Shown here: piece after piece, positions 33,838 through 43,189 of the stretch
Layout of the letters: every line of letters begins with the position of its first letter
Position numbering within the stretch: position 1 is the first letter of the stretch
Translations under genes and position numbers: made by a program
The notes under the pieces: generated by a model
What the model saw: only the letters and a program-made list of their open reading frames with translations
Told to the model about the DNA's origin: nothing
The model's database searches: none
Origin: Mesostigma viride
Taxonomy: Eukaryota; Streptophyta; Mesostigmatophyceae; Mesostigmatales; Mesostigmataceae
DNA: 64,000 nucleotides
Assembly: GCA_009746045.1 (NCBI GenBank)
Contig: RPFO01000153.1
Location: 316,842 to 380,841 of the forward strand
Direction: 5' to 3'

Positions 33838-34121
33838 TACCCGGTAGTCTGCTTCCTTCTGTTCGAAGCCAAGACGTTGGCTTTAGTGTTTAGCAACCAT
33901 CAGCAGTACAGGGAACGGCCTGGCTGACAGTTTGTAAAGGAAGTGTCTTGAGACAGATTTTAAGAAAATAGAACTAGCCAGAATTTGCTGGCTCTTGTCT
34001 TTTTCTGGCAGGCTAGTCGAGTCGTTATCCTTGACACCTGTTATAAAGCCTTTGGTTGTTGCTTCTTCTCAGCGAAACCTAGGCTTGTTGGTTCTTGTTT
34101 TGCCCATCGGTCAGCTGGTGC

Positions 34122-36653
34122 ATGCCACTGACGCGAGCGCAGACTCGAGCCATGGCAGATGCAAATAGAGCAGATGCCGACACGTCCGCTCCGGGGTCGA
34201 ATGGCGGGATTCCTCCCGCCGTACCCGCAGTGGGTGAGAGTCGCGACCAAGAAGCGCCGCTGAGTATGGTGGCGCTGTTCGCGCAGATGCAAGCGCAGAT
34301 GCAGCAACAGTCGCAACAGTTGCAGCAGCAATTGGCGCTGCAGATGCGGGAAGTGACCGACAGATTGGTGGCCGTAGAGGGTCGTCATCTGCAGTCCACA
34401 CCATGGGACGGGCAGGCATCGATGCCGGGCCCCAGTGGTGTTGCCGCGGAGCCGAGGGAGCGGGACCAGCCGCCAACCTCAGGTAATGCGGCGGGAAGGG
34501 CTTCGATGGAACCGGGGGTTTTGGCTGGGTCGCTAACCCAACACGACTTGCTTGGTGAGGCGGATGGTCAGCCACGGGGCGAGTATACGCTGGCGCCCAG
34601 GCGCCTGCCTTTCGATCAAGCGCGAGACGGATTGCACGAGGAGAACGGGGCAGGGCTGGCGCGCGCGATGGACCCACACAGGGGTGCACCAGGACGCATG
34701 CTGCGAAGCAGCGCCTCAATTCCGTTTGGGCGAGGCGGTGGGGCGCTGACCGGCGGGTCGACTGCACGGTGGTCAAGTGTGCCAATCGGGCGCATTCCGC
34801 CCATGGAGGACATAACCACGCCGCTGGCTTTCCGAGTACGGGAGGCAGCACGACCAAGCACGCTGGCGCAGGGACGCGCAGCTCAGCGACCGCCGGAGGA
34901 CGCCGATGGGGTGCAGTACCCGCAAAGGGTGCGCCTCATACCGGAAGGCGCGAAGATGCCCACCCTACCACGGGTGGACATGCGCGAGAAGTTCTCCACA
35001 ACCGGCAATCTGGCCACGCTGGCGCAGGCCTACAACGCGTACAAGTCATGGATTGATCTGCAATACATGACTACGCAAGGCGCTGTAATGCATGAGTTTG
35101 TGATGAACAACATGCATTTTTTCTTTCACGGCCTTACGCTGAGGCGAGTGGCTAGGCTGGTGGAGCAGTGGAGAGAGGTCTCGCTGTACACGCGTCACAC
35201 GGACGTGTGGTTCGGCTTCGACGGGCGTGGCCAGCCCGACTATGACAACATCATGTATGGTGTCGACCCTGCCGAGGAACTGTGGGGCCTCCTTCGCCAG
35301 GAATACCCGGTGGAGACCATCAAGGCAGAGCGTGAGTGGCGCAGTTTCAAGATAGCCGAGGGTGAAACCCCGGAGCAATCTTACGAGCGCCTCATGGAGT
35401 TCGCCGGCGAAGTGGAGGACTGGTCCGAAAAGCTGGCGTGTCAAAAATGGCTGCAAGCGCTAGGCTCCAAGGAGATGGAGCTGCCCACGCCGCCCAACGG
35501 CCAGCCGTGGCGATTGCGGTCACTGTGCATTGAGGTCAGGGCCATGATGCGACGACACGCGCAAGGCCGGATCTCGGTAAGCACGGTGGTGGCCGAGCTG
35601 CAGGCCAAGGTCGACGCGCTGACCAAGGCCAAGTCGGGTGAGTCGTCTGCCACAAGACAAGCGCGCCCGCAAGGCGGCCACGGTGCTAGCAGGAACCAAG
35701 GGGGGTCTCGCAACGCCTCATCGCATGATGCAACCCAGGGTAACGCCGCTGGCGGCAACAAAGGCGCTGCCGCCCCGACGCGAGCTGGGGGGGGCACGTC
35801 CTCACAGACGAGTACTAGGACGGATGCGCGCAAATCGGGCTGCTTCCTTTGCGACAAGGATGGGCACCTTAGTCGCGAGTGTCCAAGCCGCTGCACGAAG
35901 CCGCATGGGGCAGACACGAAGTGGCACCTGATGAACAAGTGTCCAGCCGCGGGCATCAAGACGGTCCACTTCGCCGAGATGGCGGGCAAGACCGACTCGA
36001 TGGAAGCCCAGGTGGCTGCCATCAAGCATGGTGAGGAGGCGACGGCGCCCCCCAACCAATTCGAGACGGTGTACCGGGAGGACCCATTCTGGGCGCCCAT
36101 GCCGGGTGACGTCGAGATCAACGCTGCGGAGGCTACCAAAGGCAAGCAGGCACGCAGCCCGCTTTCTTTTCAGCAGGCACCCATGTTGCCTGCCGGGCAG
36201 TTGCCCGCGTCCTTTTCCATGCCGCTGGCTGGGGTGCAATCTGCTTTTGAGCATGCGAACCCTGCTGGGCTGGAGCAGCGTAGGCGATTGGCGCCTGTGT
36301 ACCCAATGCCGTTCATTGTGGACGTACCCATGTTTTCAGCACGGCAGGTGGTCGACACCTTCGGGCAGAAGGGGGTTGAGTGGCTGGGGTCGGTTGTGTC
36401 CGAGATCCAGTTGTTCGCAGATGGGCATGATGTGCGCACCTTGCGCAATTCTGAGTCCGTCACATACGGGCGCCAGCCGGTAGAAGCCGCAGTGCCCGTG
36501 GTGCAAGCGGGAGTGGTCAGCACAAGTAGCCAGCAGCGCACTAGTGCAGTTCCCCAGGTTCCCACGGTGGTTCCATACCCCAATGGTGAGCCGTCCATGG
36601 CGTTCCAAGCAGTTGGAGCCTGTGGAGATGTATGGAGCGACATGGTGACATGA
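34122..36653 (+). CDS. Element B gag (capsid and nucleocapsid)
   Basis: From ATG 34122 the 843-residue frame begins MPLTRAQTRAMADANRA. A Gln-rich coiled coil (QMQAQMQQQSQQLQQQLALQ) follows at residues about 58-80, then a Pro/Arg-rich stretch and a capsid core (ELWGLLRQEYPVETIKAERE, GETPEQSYERLMEFAGEVEDW). The CCHC knuckle CFLCDKDGHLSREC (about 35842-35883) is followed by a second Cys/His cluster, CTKPHGADTKWHLMNKC. The TGA at 36651-36653 is created by the inserted palindrome: its G and T come from the target repeat ACATG and its A is the first palindrome base. Without the palindrome the frame runs straight into the protease, so gag and pol were one polyprotein. Confidence 0.9.
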   Translation: MPLTRAQTRAMADANRADADTSAPGSNGGIPPAVPAVGESRDQEAPLSMVALFAQMQAQMQQQSQQLQQQLALQMREVTDRLVAVEGRHLQSTPWDGQASMPGPSGVAAEPRERDQPPTSGNAAGRASMEPGVLAGSLTQHDLLGEADGQPRGEYTLAPRRLPFDQARDGLHEENGAGLARAMDPHRGAPGRMLRSSASIPFGRGGGALTGGSTARWSSVPIGRIPPMEDITTPLAFRVREAARPSTLAQGRAAQRPPEDADGVQYPQRVRLIPEGAKMPTLPRVDMREKFSTTGNLATLAQAYNAYKSWIDLQYMTTQGAVMHEFVMNNMHFFFHGLTLRRVARLVEQWREVSLYTRHTDVWFGFDGRGQPDYDNIMYGVDPAEELWGLLRQEYPVETIKAEREWRSFKIAEGETPEQSYERLMEFAGEVEDWSEKLACQKWLQALGSKEMELPTPPNGQPWRLRSLCIEVRAMMRRHAQGRISVSTVVAELQAKVDALTKAKSGESSATRQARPQGGHGASRNQGGSRNASSHDATQGNAAGGNKGAAAPTRAGGGTSSQTSTRTDARKSGCFLCDKDGHLSRECPSRCTKPHGADTKWHLMNKCPAAGIKTVHFAEMAGKTDSMEAQVAAIKHGEEATAPPNQFETVYREDPFWAPMPGDVEINAAEATKGKQARSPLSFQQAPMLPAGQLPASFSMPLAGVQSAFEHANPAGLEQRRRLAPVYPMPFIVDVPMFSARQVVDTFGQKGVEWLGSVVSEIQLFADGHDVRTLRNSESVTYGRQPVEAAVPVVQAGVVSTSSQQRTSAVPQVPTVVPYPNGEPSMAFQAVGACGDVWSDMVT

Positions 36654-36728
36654 GTTAAGTAATGCAATACGCATTACTTTTGCATACTTGCAAGTATGCA
36701 AAAGTAATGCGTATTGCATTACTTAACT
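36653..36728. mobile_element. 76-bp perfect palindrome with 5-bp target duplication (ACATG)
   Basis: Two 38-bp arms (36653-36690 and 36691-36728) are exact reverse complements with no spacer, beginning AGTTAAGTAATGC and ending GCATTACTTAACT. ACATG lies on both sides (36648-36652 and 36729-36733). Each arm itself contains an inverted pair (AAGTAATGC...GCATTACTT). The palindrome plus one ACATG is 81 bp, or 27 codons. It places three in-frame stops (36651, 36660, 36705) in an otherwise open gag-pol frame. A foldback miniature element is the best reading. Its AGTTAA/TTAACT ends and 5-bp duplication resemble the ends of the element C LTRs. Confidence 0.85.
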
Positions 36729-38954
36729 ACATGTCCGTTGGTTGGCGCAGTCAAGCTTGATAGCGGTGCTCAGCCGCTAGTCATCAGCACGGACTTGGCC
36801 ACCATGCTGAACCTGACCTACGAGAACGGTGGCTTAGTGGAAAGCCCCGTGTCTGTGTCAGGTTGGCAGGGTCCGGCTAGTAAGCCGTACGCTATGACGG
36901 CGGTTAAAGTCAACGTGATTTTCAATCCGTGGCGCGCCTCTAGCATGACCACCGTGTCCGCGTATGCGCTGGTGGTCAACAAGTGTGGATATTCCGCACT
37001 ACTCGGGGTGGATGTCCTTGCTCGCGCCATGGTTCAGGTGGACTATAGGGCGGAGGAGGCATCTTACATCCCTGATTGGGATGGGGCTGGCCTGAAGCGG
37101 GCCAGCGTGCCGGTCTCATGCTTCAGTTCTTCAGCCGGGGCTGCACGCCTCAACCCTTCCGCGGCTGCGGGCGTGGTGGAGGTCAGCATGGTGGAGGTAC
37201 GGGCGGCGGGCTCATCGGCGTGGGACAAGCATCGGACGGTGCTGCCCCAGCCAACGGCGAGCATTGCCAAGATGCGCACGCAGTGGTCGCTGGATGCTGT
37301 GACGTCCACGCGGCAGCTGGCTATGCGCAAGCGGGTAACTGAAGCCGTCATCACCATTCCTCAGATGGCCAGCCATGGCCTCACTTTGCTGCAACCGGGT
37401 GTCTCGGAGGCCCAAGGTAATTTTTCTGCTGCAATCTTACCGCAGGCCCCTGATTTTGCCAAGGGTGCGGTAGTGTTGGAACTGTTTGCGGGGATCGGAG
37501 GGGGCATTGCAGGCTTTTTGGCCGCAGGCGGCGTGTGCCGTAAACTCATCGCGGTAGAGCCATCGCACAAGGCGCGTCAGGTGTACTTCAGTCACTGTGG
37601 CGTGTTGTCGCGAGAGTATCCCGCGCAGTTTCCGCCATCAGCATGGCGTGACCCGTTTGGGGAATGTCCTCAAGATATCCGAGCCATCGGTGAGGTGCAG
37701 GTGCAGCAGTTGTTGCGCAGGCATCATGCCATCGACTTGGTAATTGCGGGTTGGGAGTGCCAGGGCCTGAGCCAGGCAGGGCAAGGGCGGGGGCTAGCCG
37801 ATCCGCGTAGCGCGCTGTTCTGGGAACTGTTGCGTGTGGTGGGACTGTTGCAGTCGCGTCAGCCCCATCCGCCTGCGTATCTGTTTGAGAACGTTGTGGC
37901 GGGTGACAGCCCACATCAGGCGGTGCGGGAGGACTGGGCTACAATCGTGGCACTCCTGGGGGAGCCCATCGTGTGTGACAACGCAGGGCTGGGTGGGCTC
38001 ACGCATCGTTTGCGTGCCTATTGGACCAACGTGGCGTGTGCGACCGATGTGCAGGCGGTCTTGGGGGCCGTAGCAAGGCAGCATCCGAGTGTGTCTGCGG
38101 AGGTAGCATTGCCTTCCCACCTAGTCACGCAGAAGGTGGATAGCGAGGATCGCCCACCGTATGCACGCGTCAACCGGGTCGGGAGCCCCATGTGTGCACT
38201 GCCGACCCTGGTCAGTTACCAAGGGTCGACAGCATACCGTGATCGGGGTAAGGGTCTCGTTTGGGACACTACCACCGGTCTGTTGGTGCAGCCACCCGCA
38301 GAATTTCGTGAGGCCAGCATGGGTTTTCATGTCGGGGCCTCGGCGCTGCCGGGCGTGCTCGAGAGTGAGCGCTGGTCTTTGATAGGCCAGGCTATGTCGG
38401 TGTTGCAGGTCGGGTATGTGCTGCTTGCATCGGTTGCCGTGCGCCAGTCTGGGGGGGCGTCCCCAGCCAATCCGCCTCAGCAGGTTGAGGCGCGCGCAGC
38501 CAAACTGAAGCGCCCTGCAGCGACGGGGACTTCATCAGCATGGGGGTGGCGTCTGCGACAGGTGTGGACTATCATTCTCATGACCGCCCTGCTGACCAGC
38601 ACCGTGCTGGCCGGCGAGCCCACGCTGCATCGGGTAATACACCGTGCGGCACGCGAGGCTCCGGCGGTGGGTGTCACACCAGGCGTGGCAGCCTTTTCCT
38701 TGTTCCACGACGATGCGGCTAGGGCGCCGCATCTTGAGGCACATGCGGTAGCTGTGGGTGATCCCGCGGATACGCACCCCTGGGCTATTGGCGAACACCT
38801 TTCTGATGCGCAGCGCTCAGCCATGCTAAAGTGGCTAGGCACTGCAAGGGGGGCCTTCGCTTTCACAAGTGATGAACTGGGGTGTTTCAATGGTGGGACC
38901 ATGCGTGTTCCATTGGACACTGACACCCTTTGTTCCGACGCCAGCATCGCCTGA
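36729..38954 (+). CDS. Element B pol part 1: aspartic protease and C5-cytosine DNA methyltransferase
   Basis: The frame is the gag frame; there is no ATG ahead of the protease. Protease: VKLDSGAQPLVIS (DSG 36759-36767) and SALLGVDVLA. After a linker the methyltransferase spans about 37460-38430. Motif I (SAM binding) is VVLELFAGIGGGIAGF, the next strand LIAVEPSHKA, motif IV VIAGWECQGLSQAGQGRGLADPRS, motif VI YLFENVVAG, motif VIII-like LTHRLRAYWTN, and motif X-like LIGQAMSVLQVGYVL. The catalytic Cys is present but the usual Pro before it is Glu. A hydrophobic segment (WTIILMTALLTSTVLA) follows at about 38564-38611, then the usual pre-RT region. The frame ends at 38954; RT continues in the -1 frame from about 38925. 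The reaction would be 5-methylcytosine formation on DNA. Confidence 0.9.
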   Translation, partial: TCPLVGAVKLDSGAQPLVISTDLATMLNLTYENGGLVESPVSVSGWQGPASKPYAMTAVKVNVIFNPWRASSMTTVSAYALVVNKCGYSALLGVDVLARAMVQVDYRAEEASYIPDWDGAGLKRASVPVSCFSSSAGAARLNPSAAAGVVEVSMVEVRAAGSSAWDKHRTVLPQPTASIAKMRTQWSLDAVTSTRQLAMRKRVTEAVITIPQMASHGLTLLQPGVSEAQGNFSAAILPQAPDFAKGAVVLELFAGIGGGIAGFLAAGGVCRKLIAVEPSHKARQVYFSHCGVLSREYPAQFPPSAWRDPFGECPQDIRAIGEVQVQQLLRRHHAIDLVIAGWECQGLSQAGQGRGLADPRSALFWELLRVVGLLQSRQPHPPAYLFENVVAGDSPHQAVREDWATIVALLGEPIVCDNAGLGGLTHRLRAYWTNVACATDVQAVLGAVARQHPSVSAEVALPSHLVTQKVDSEDRPPYARVNRVGSPMCALPTLVSYQGSTAYRDRGKGLVWDTTTGLLVQPPAEFREASMGFHVGASALPGVLESERWSLIGQAMSVLQVGYVLLASVAVRQSGGASPANPPQQVEARAAKLKRPAATGTSSAWGWRLRQVWTIILMTALLTSTVLAGEPTLHRVIHRAAREAPAVGVTPGVAAFSLFHDDAARAPHLEAHAVAVGDPADTHPWAIGEHLSDAQRSAMLKWLGTARGAFAFTSDELGCFNGGTMRVPLDTDTLCSDASIA

Positions 38955-41496
38955 GTCAGGCCGAGTTGGATTTTGTAGCCGAGCAATGCAAGGAGTTAGA
39001 GGATGCCGGTATCATCAGGCAATCTTCCTCCAGCTATGCCGCTGCCGTTGTCGTTGCGCCCAAGAAGGACGCTATCACCGGGGCATGGACGGGTATGCGC
39101 ATGGCCACCGATCTGCGGTTGCTGAATGCACACACACCCGTGGACCGTTACCCCATGCCACGTGTGGATGATGTCCTGGATAAGATATCTCCTCATGTGA
39201 AGTTTGTGTCCTCGCTGGACCTGCGTAGCGGCTTTCATCAGATCGCAGTTGCGCCGGAGGATCAGCGGAAGCTTGCATTCTGGGGGGGCGGCAATTTGTA
39301 TGAGTGGGTGCGCATGCCCTTTGGGCACCGCAACGCTAGTGCTGTTTTCCAACGAGCTATGGACAAAGTGCTTGCAGGTCTTCCTTTCGCCGCTTGTTAC
39401 ATTGATGATGTAATCGTCTTTAGCGCGACATTTGAGGAGCACCTGGCGCACTTGGAGCAGGTTCGCTTGGCTCTCGAGGAGCATAATATGCGGCTGCACC
39501 CTGAGAAGTGCAAGTTCGCCCAGCGGACCCTCTCATTCCTTGGTCATCAGATTGTGCCGGGTGGCCGGACGCCTGATGCCGCCAAGGTCGAATCCATTGT
39601 GCAGGCCGCCGTACCCACGGATGTCTCAGGGGTGCGGGCGTATTTGGGTTTGGCTGGCTATTACCGAGGTTACATTGAGAACTTCAGCAGCAAGGTGAAG
39701 CCCTTGACCGAGTTACTCAAGAAGGGGTGCGTGTGGGCGTGGGGTCCCGCACAGCAACGCGCCATCGAGACAATCAAGCAGGAGCTCACGTCGGCCCCGA
39801 TTCTGCGCGCCCCTGACTATGCTTTGCCGTTTGTGTTATATACCGACTGGTCCAAGGTAGGACTGGGTGCGGTCTTGGCGCAAAAGGATGGTGATGGGCG
39901 CGAGCACGTTATTGCTTATGCTAGTCGCAGCAACAACCCAGCGGAGAGCCGGTATTCTTCCTATGAGGGGGAGGCACTGGCTGTGGTGTGGGCCATCAAG
40001 CACTTTCGCCCGTATTTAGTTGGGCGCGTGTTTACTCTGGTGACAGACCACCAGCCGCTTCAGTGGCTAATGACCAACACCAACCTGACGGGTAAGCTCG
40101 CCCGATGGGCCATGATTATCCAGGAGTACCACATGACCATTGTGCATCGGGCCGGCAAGGACCATGTCAACGCCGATGTGCTATCCCGATACGCCATGCC
40201 TACCACTGTTGACCACACTGGAGCCCGGGCCATGGGTGCCGAGGGCTCGTCGGGTTCTGTGGTCTTTGTGAACGCTGCTGGGTATGCGGCCGACGATGAG
40301 GAGGAGGCGTGGTGGCGCAGTGTCGAGTACTCTGTGGCGGACTTCGGCATCAGCGACGACCCGGTGCGGCCGTCGCCATTCACGCCATCCAAAGCTGTGT
40401 GCGCTATGGAAGAGGGTAGGTCTCTGTCCTTTGACATTGATCCTTCTCTGCAGCAGCTGATCGCTGTGCAGGCTCTCTTAGCGCGTAGCTCTCTTGCTGA
40501 TTGCTACACCGCTGATATCTGGCTAGATGGTCGAGTTTTGGAGCAAGTGCAGGGTGCTGTCTTGACTCCTACTCCAGTCGATTGGACTCCTGCTCAGAAG
40601 GCGACGGAGTTGAACAGGGTGCAGCACAGGGCTGCAACCTATGGTTGGGAAGATGGGGTTTTGTACAAGCTGTTGGGCAAGCGTAGGGTGGTCGTCCCAC
40701 CGCCTGACAAGCGCGTTGCTATAGTGCAGGCGTACCACGAGCGGTATGGTCACTTGGGTGGCAATCGCACGCTCAGCCTCGTACGGACCAGCTATTGGTG
40801 GAATAACATGCGACACACAGTGGCCCAGGTAGTGGCCAGCTGTGTCCCGTGTGCTCGAACCAAGGCTAACTTTAGCGCAGATCATGGTGCCAAGGAGCTG
40901 ATGTCGCTTCCCATCAAGGGCTTGTTTTATCGCTGGCACGTCGATCTGTGCGGGCCGTTTCAGGAGAGCCCTGACGGCAACCTCTATGTCATGGTATGCG
41001 TGGAGAGCTTTAGCAAATGGGTTGAGTTGATCCCCATTGCTGACAAGCATGCCGCTACCACAGCGAAGCATTTTGCAGACATCATCACCAGGTTTGGGGC
41101 TCCCGCGGAGGTAGTCACGGACCAGGGTGGTGAGTTCAGGGGTGAGTTCCAGGAGTTGCTGGATGGATGTCTTATTGATCACCGTCGCACTTCTCGGGAG
41201 CATCCTCAGGCCAATGGTTTGGCTGAGAGATTGGTGCAGACCGTCAAGCAGGCGCTGCGCAAGTGGAGCCTGCAGGTGCCGGAGTCGGCCAGGTGGGATC
41301 GCGAGTTGGCATGGATTGCCATGGGTTATCGCATGTCTCCCCAGGAGTCTCTCGCTACCTTCTCCCCGTATTTCCTTCTGTTCGGGCGTAATCCTCTTTT
41401 GCCTACGGAGGCACAGGTTGCGCACCCCGAACCCATGGCCTTCGACAACGCTCAGCAATTTTTGGTTGAGGTGCTGGCCAGGGCAGAGACTTTTAA
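38930..41496 (+). CDS. Element B pol part 2: reverse transcriptase, RNase H, integrase core
   Basis: RT starts LFRRQHRLSQAELDFVAEQCKELEDAGIIRQSSSSYAAAVVVAPKKD, with catalytic ACYIDDVIVFS (YIDD 39398-39409). RNase H: FVLYTDWSKVGLGAVLAQ, SSYEGEALAVVWAIKHFR, VTDHQPLQWL. Integrase: zinc site YHERYGHLGGNRT...CVPCARTK, then D (WHVDLCGPF), D (VVTDQGGEFRGEF) and E (HPQANGLAERLVQTVKQAL). A one-base shift relative to part 1 lies at the run ACCCTTTG near 38924-38931; it could be a programmed -1 shift or a mutation. At TTAA (41493-41496) a piggyBac-like element interrupts the frame; the protein continues at 43190. Confidence 0.93.
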
Positions 41497-43185
41497 CCCC
41501 TAAATGGTCTTGCTGCCGATTTTCCGCCAAAAATCGAGTTCCAGCCGATGCATCGGCCCCTTCTCGGGGGACCAGATGCCGCGAAATCTATTGAGAATTA
41601 GGAAAAGTTTAGCTGAGAAGATCGAAAGTTTATAAGTTCCTTCACAGCATGGTACTAGGGTTTGCATACTTTTGACAAAGTTATAGAGGTGTTCTGGCCG
41701 GTCAAAGTACAAGGGGTCAGGGTACTTTTTCACGTAAAACGTGCATTCCGGAAAACGACGACCTGGCCATGGCGGCTTGCGCCCACGCATGGTATTTACG
41801 TTTGCGTTCGAATTTTCTGGCCAAACTTAGGAAATTGATTTTATACCTCCTAAAGATCATACAGGCCAATCTTTTGTTCGCGGGAATGCCATTTGATAGG
41901 TGTCGGCAGCGTTCTTGTTGGAAAAAACTGCGATCAGGCCGGACGATAGAAACGTTGACAGCAATACCTTTCCGGCGTATTTTAAAGGATATATTGGTTT
42001 CTTTGTACTTTTTATGATACATAGTAGTCGTAAACGTGCAAGGGTGGCAAGAAATCGCCGAATCCAGCGACCATGCTGCACAACTTTGGTGTGCCGAAAT
42101 GCGCCATTTTGCGGCCACCGCCTGGGCCAAGGTAACGCCATCCATGCCTGGTAAAGCTTCAGCATCGTTTTCCTATCGATGTTTGACGTTTATATATACG
42201 TTCTAGCTTGTGTAGCACATTATTTTTGCATTATTCATGCTCTTTCTTGACCCTGGCCTGGCCCCTTTCTAAAACACCCTTCTTAGATGCTTCCCTCAGT
42301 CAGTTGACCTGCCACAGGGTGACGGTGATAAGTTTTAGAGGCTGTATGGGTTTGAATACCTCCATATATGTTTGTTATACATTTCCCATACACATATTGC
42401 ATGAGAGTGAGGCAGTTGGCTGGTCTCTGTGGCATCATCAAGCACGTAACTGGTGAGTAAAAGCTTCCCATTGACAGCATGTGCCACCAGGAGTGCTGGC
42501 CATCACCTGGTAAGCTATAGCAGCTTAGGCATAGTTTATCCTTGCTAGGGCAGGCTGAAATAGGCTCAACATCACTAGTTTGTTGGTGGCTGCCTCCTAG
42601 AATGCATGCCTTGCGTAGGGTATCCGTACCACGTTACCTACGTGCATGGACAAGGTGGCACCTGCACATAGGTGCCATGTAAGGGCAGTGTGATGATGCA
42701 GTTATGTTTCCCCATCATTGTGGAAGGGAAATGTATTATTTGGCATGGTTGGTGGCCATATTAGTAGGTAGTATGCCCACCCCTACCCCCTTGGTTGCAT
42801 TTTACCAACGGTACCCCTATGGGCTGTACTGGGTGTAACTGCTGGTATACCCACCCAAATGATGACCCCAATGGCTCAAACTGTTCAGCAACTAATTGTT
42901 TATCATCCCTGAAGTGGTAGGTGCCTAGGTCTTATAACATAATTCAAAATGCACATTCTACCAAAAATGAAAACGCGCGTCTTGACCCCCCTGACTTTGA
43001 CGGCAGTTTTATATGGCCTACCCTGCATATATGTGAGGTTGTGATATACCAACCCGAAGGGCAACTCATGGACATGCTTGGCCCCCAAGGACAGCCATTG
43101 GATATGGGTAGGTTGGATGGCATCTGGTTTGCAAATTTGTGAAGATCCAGCCGATTTATCGGCAGGATCTCAGACCATTTAGGGG
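41497..43185. mobile_element. piggyBac-like non-autonomous element, TTAA target
   Basis: The ends are CCCCTAAATGGTCT and its inverted copy (43172-43185), directly flanked by TTAA on both sides (41493-41496 and 43186-43189). piggyBac-type elements duplicate TTAA and start with CCC. Just inside, both ends carry TGCCGAT and AGCCGAT..ATCGGC subterminal motifs. Removing the 1689 bp plus one TTAA rejoins the integrase frame (...AETFKKVMPIAMNNLF). I found no transposase inside; frames are short, though a minus-strand frame at 41717-42145 reaches 142 residues without a known motif. Confidence 0.85.
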
Positions 43186-43189
43186 TTAA

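Noticed and set aside
36653-36728. Rho-independent terminator or riboswitch
   Set aside because: The setting is eukaryotic, the arms are perfectly matched without a loop, and a 5-bp target duplication flanks it; insertion explains all of this.
41717-42145. Transposase gene in the piggyBac-like element
   Set aside because: The 142-residue minus-strand frame has no DDD motif or Cys-rich C-terminus and is far below the usual length.
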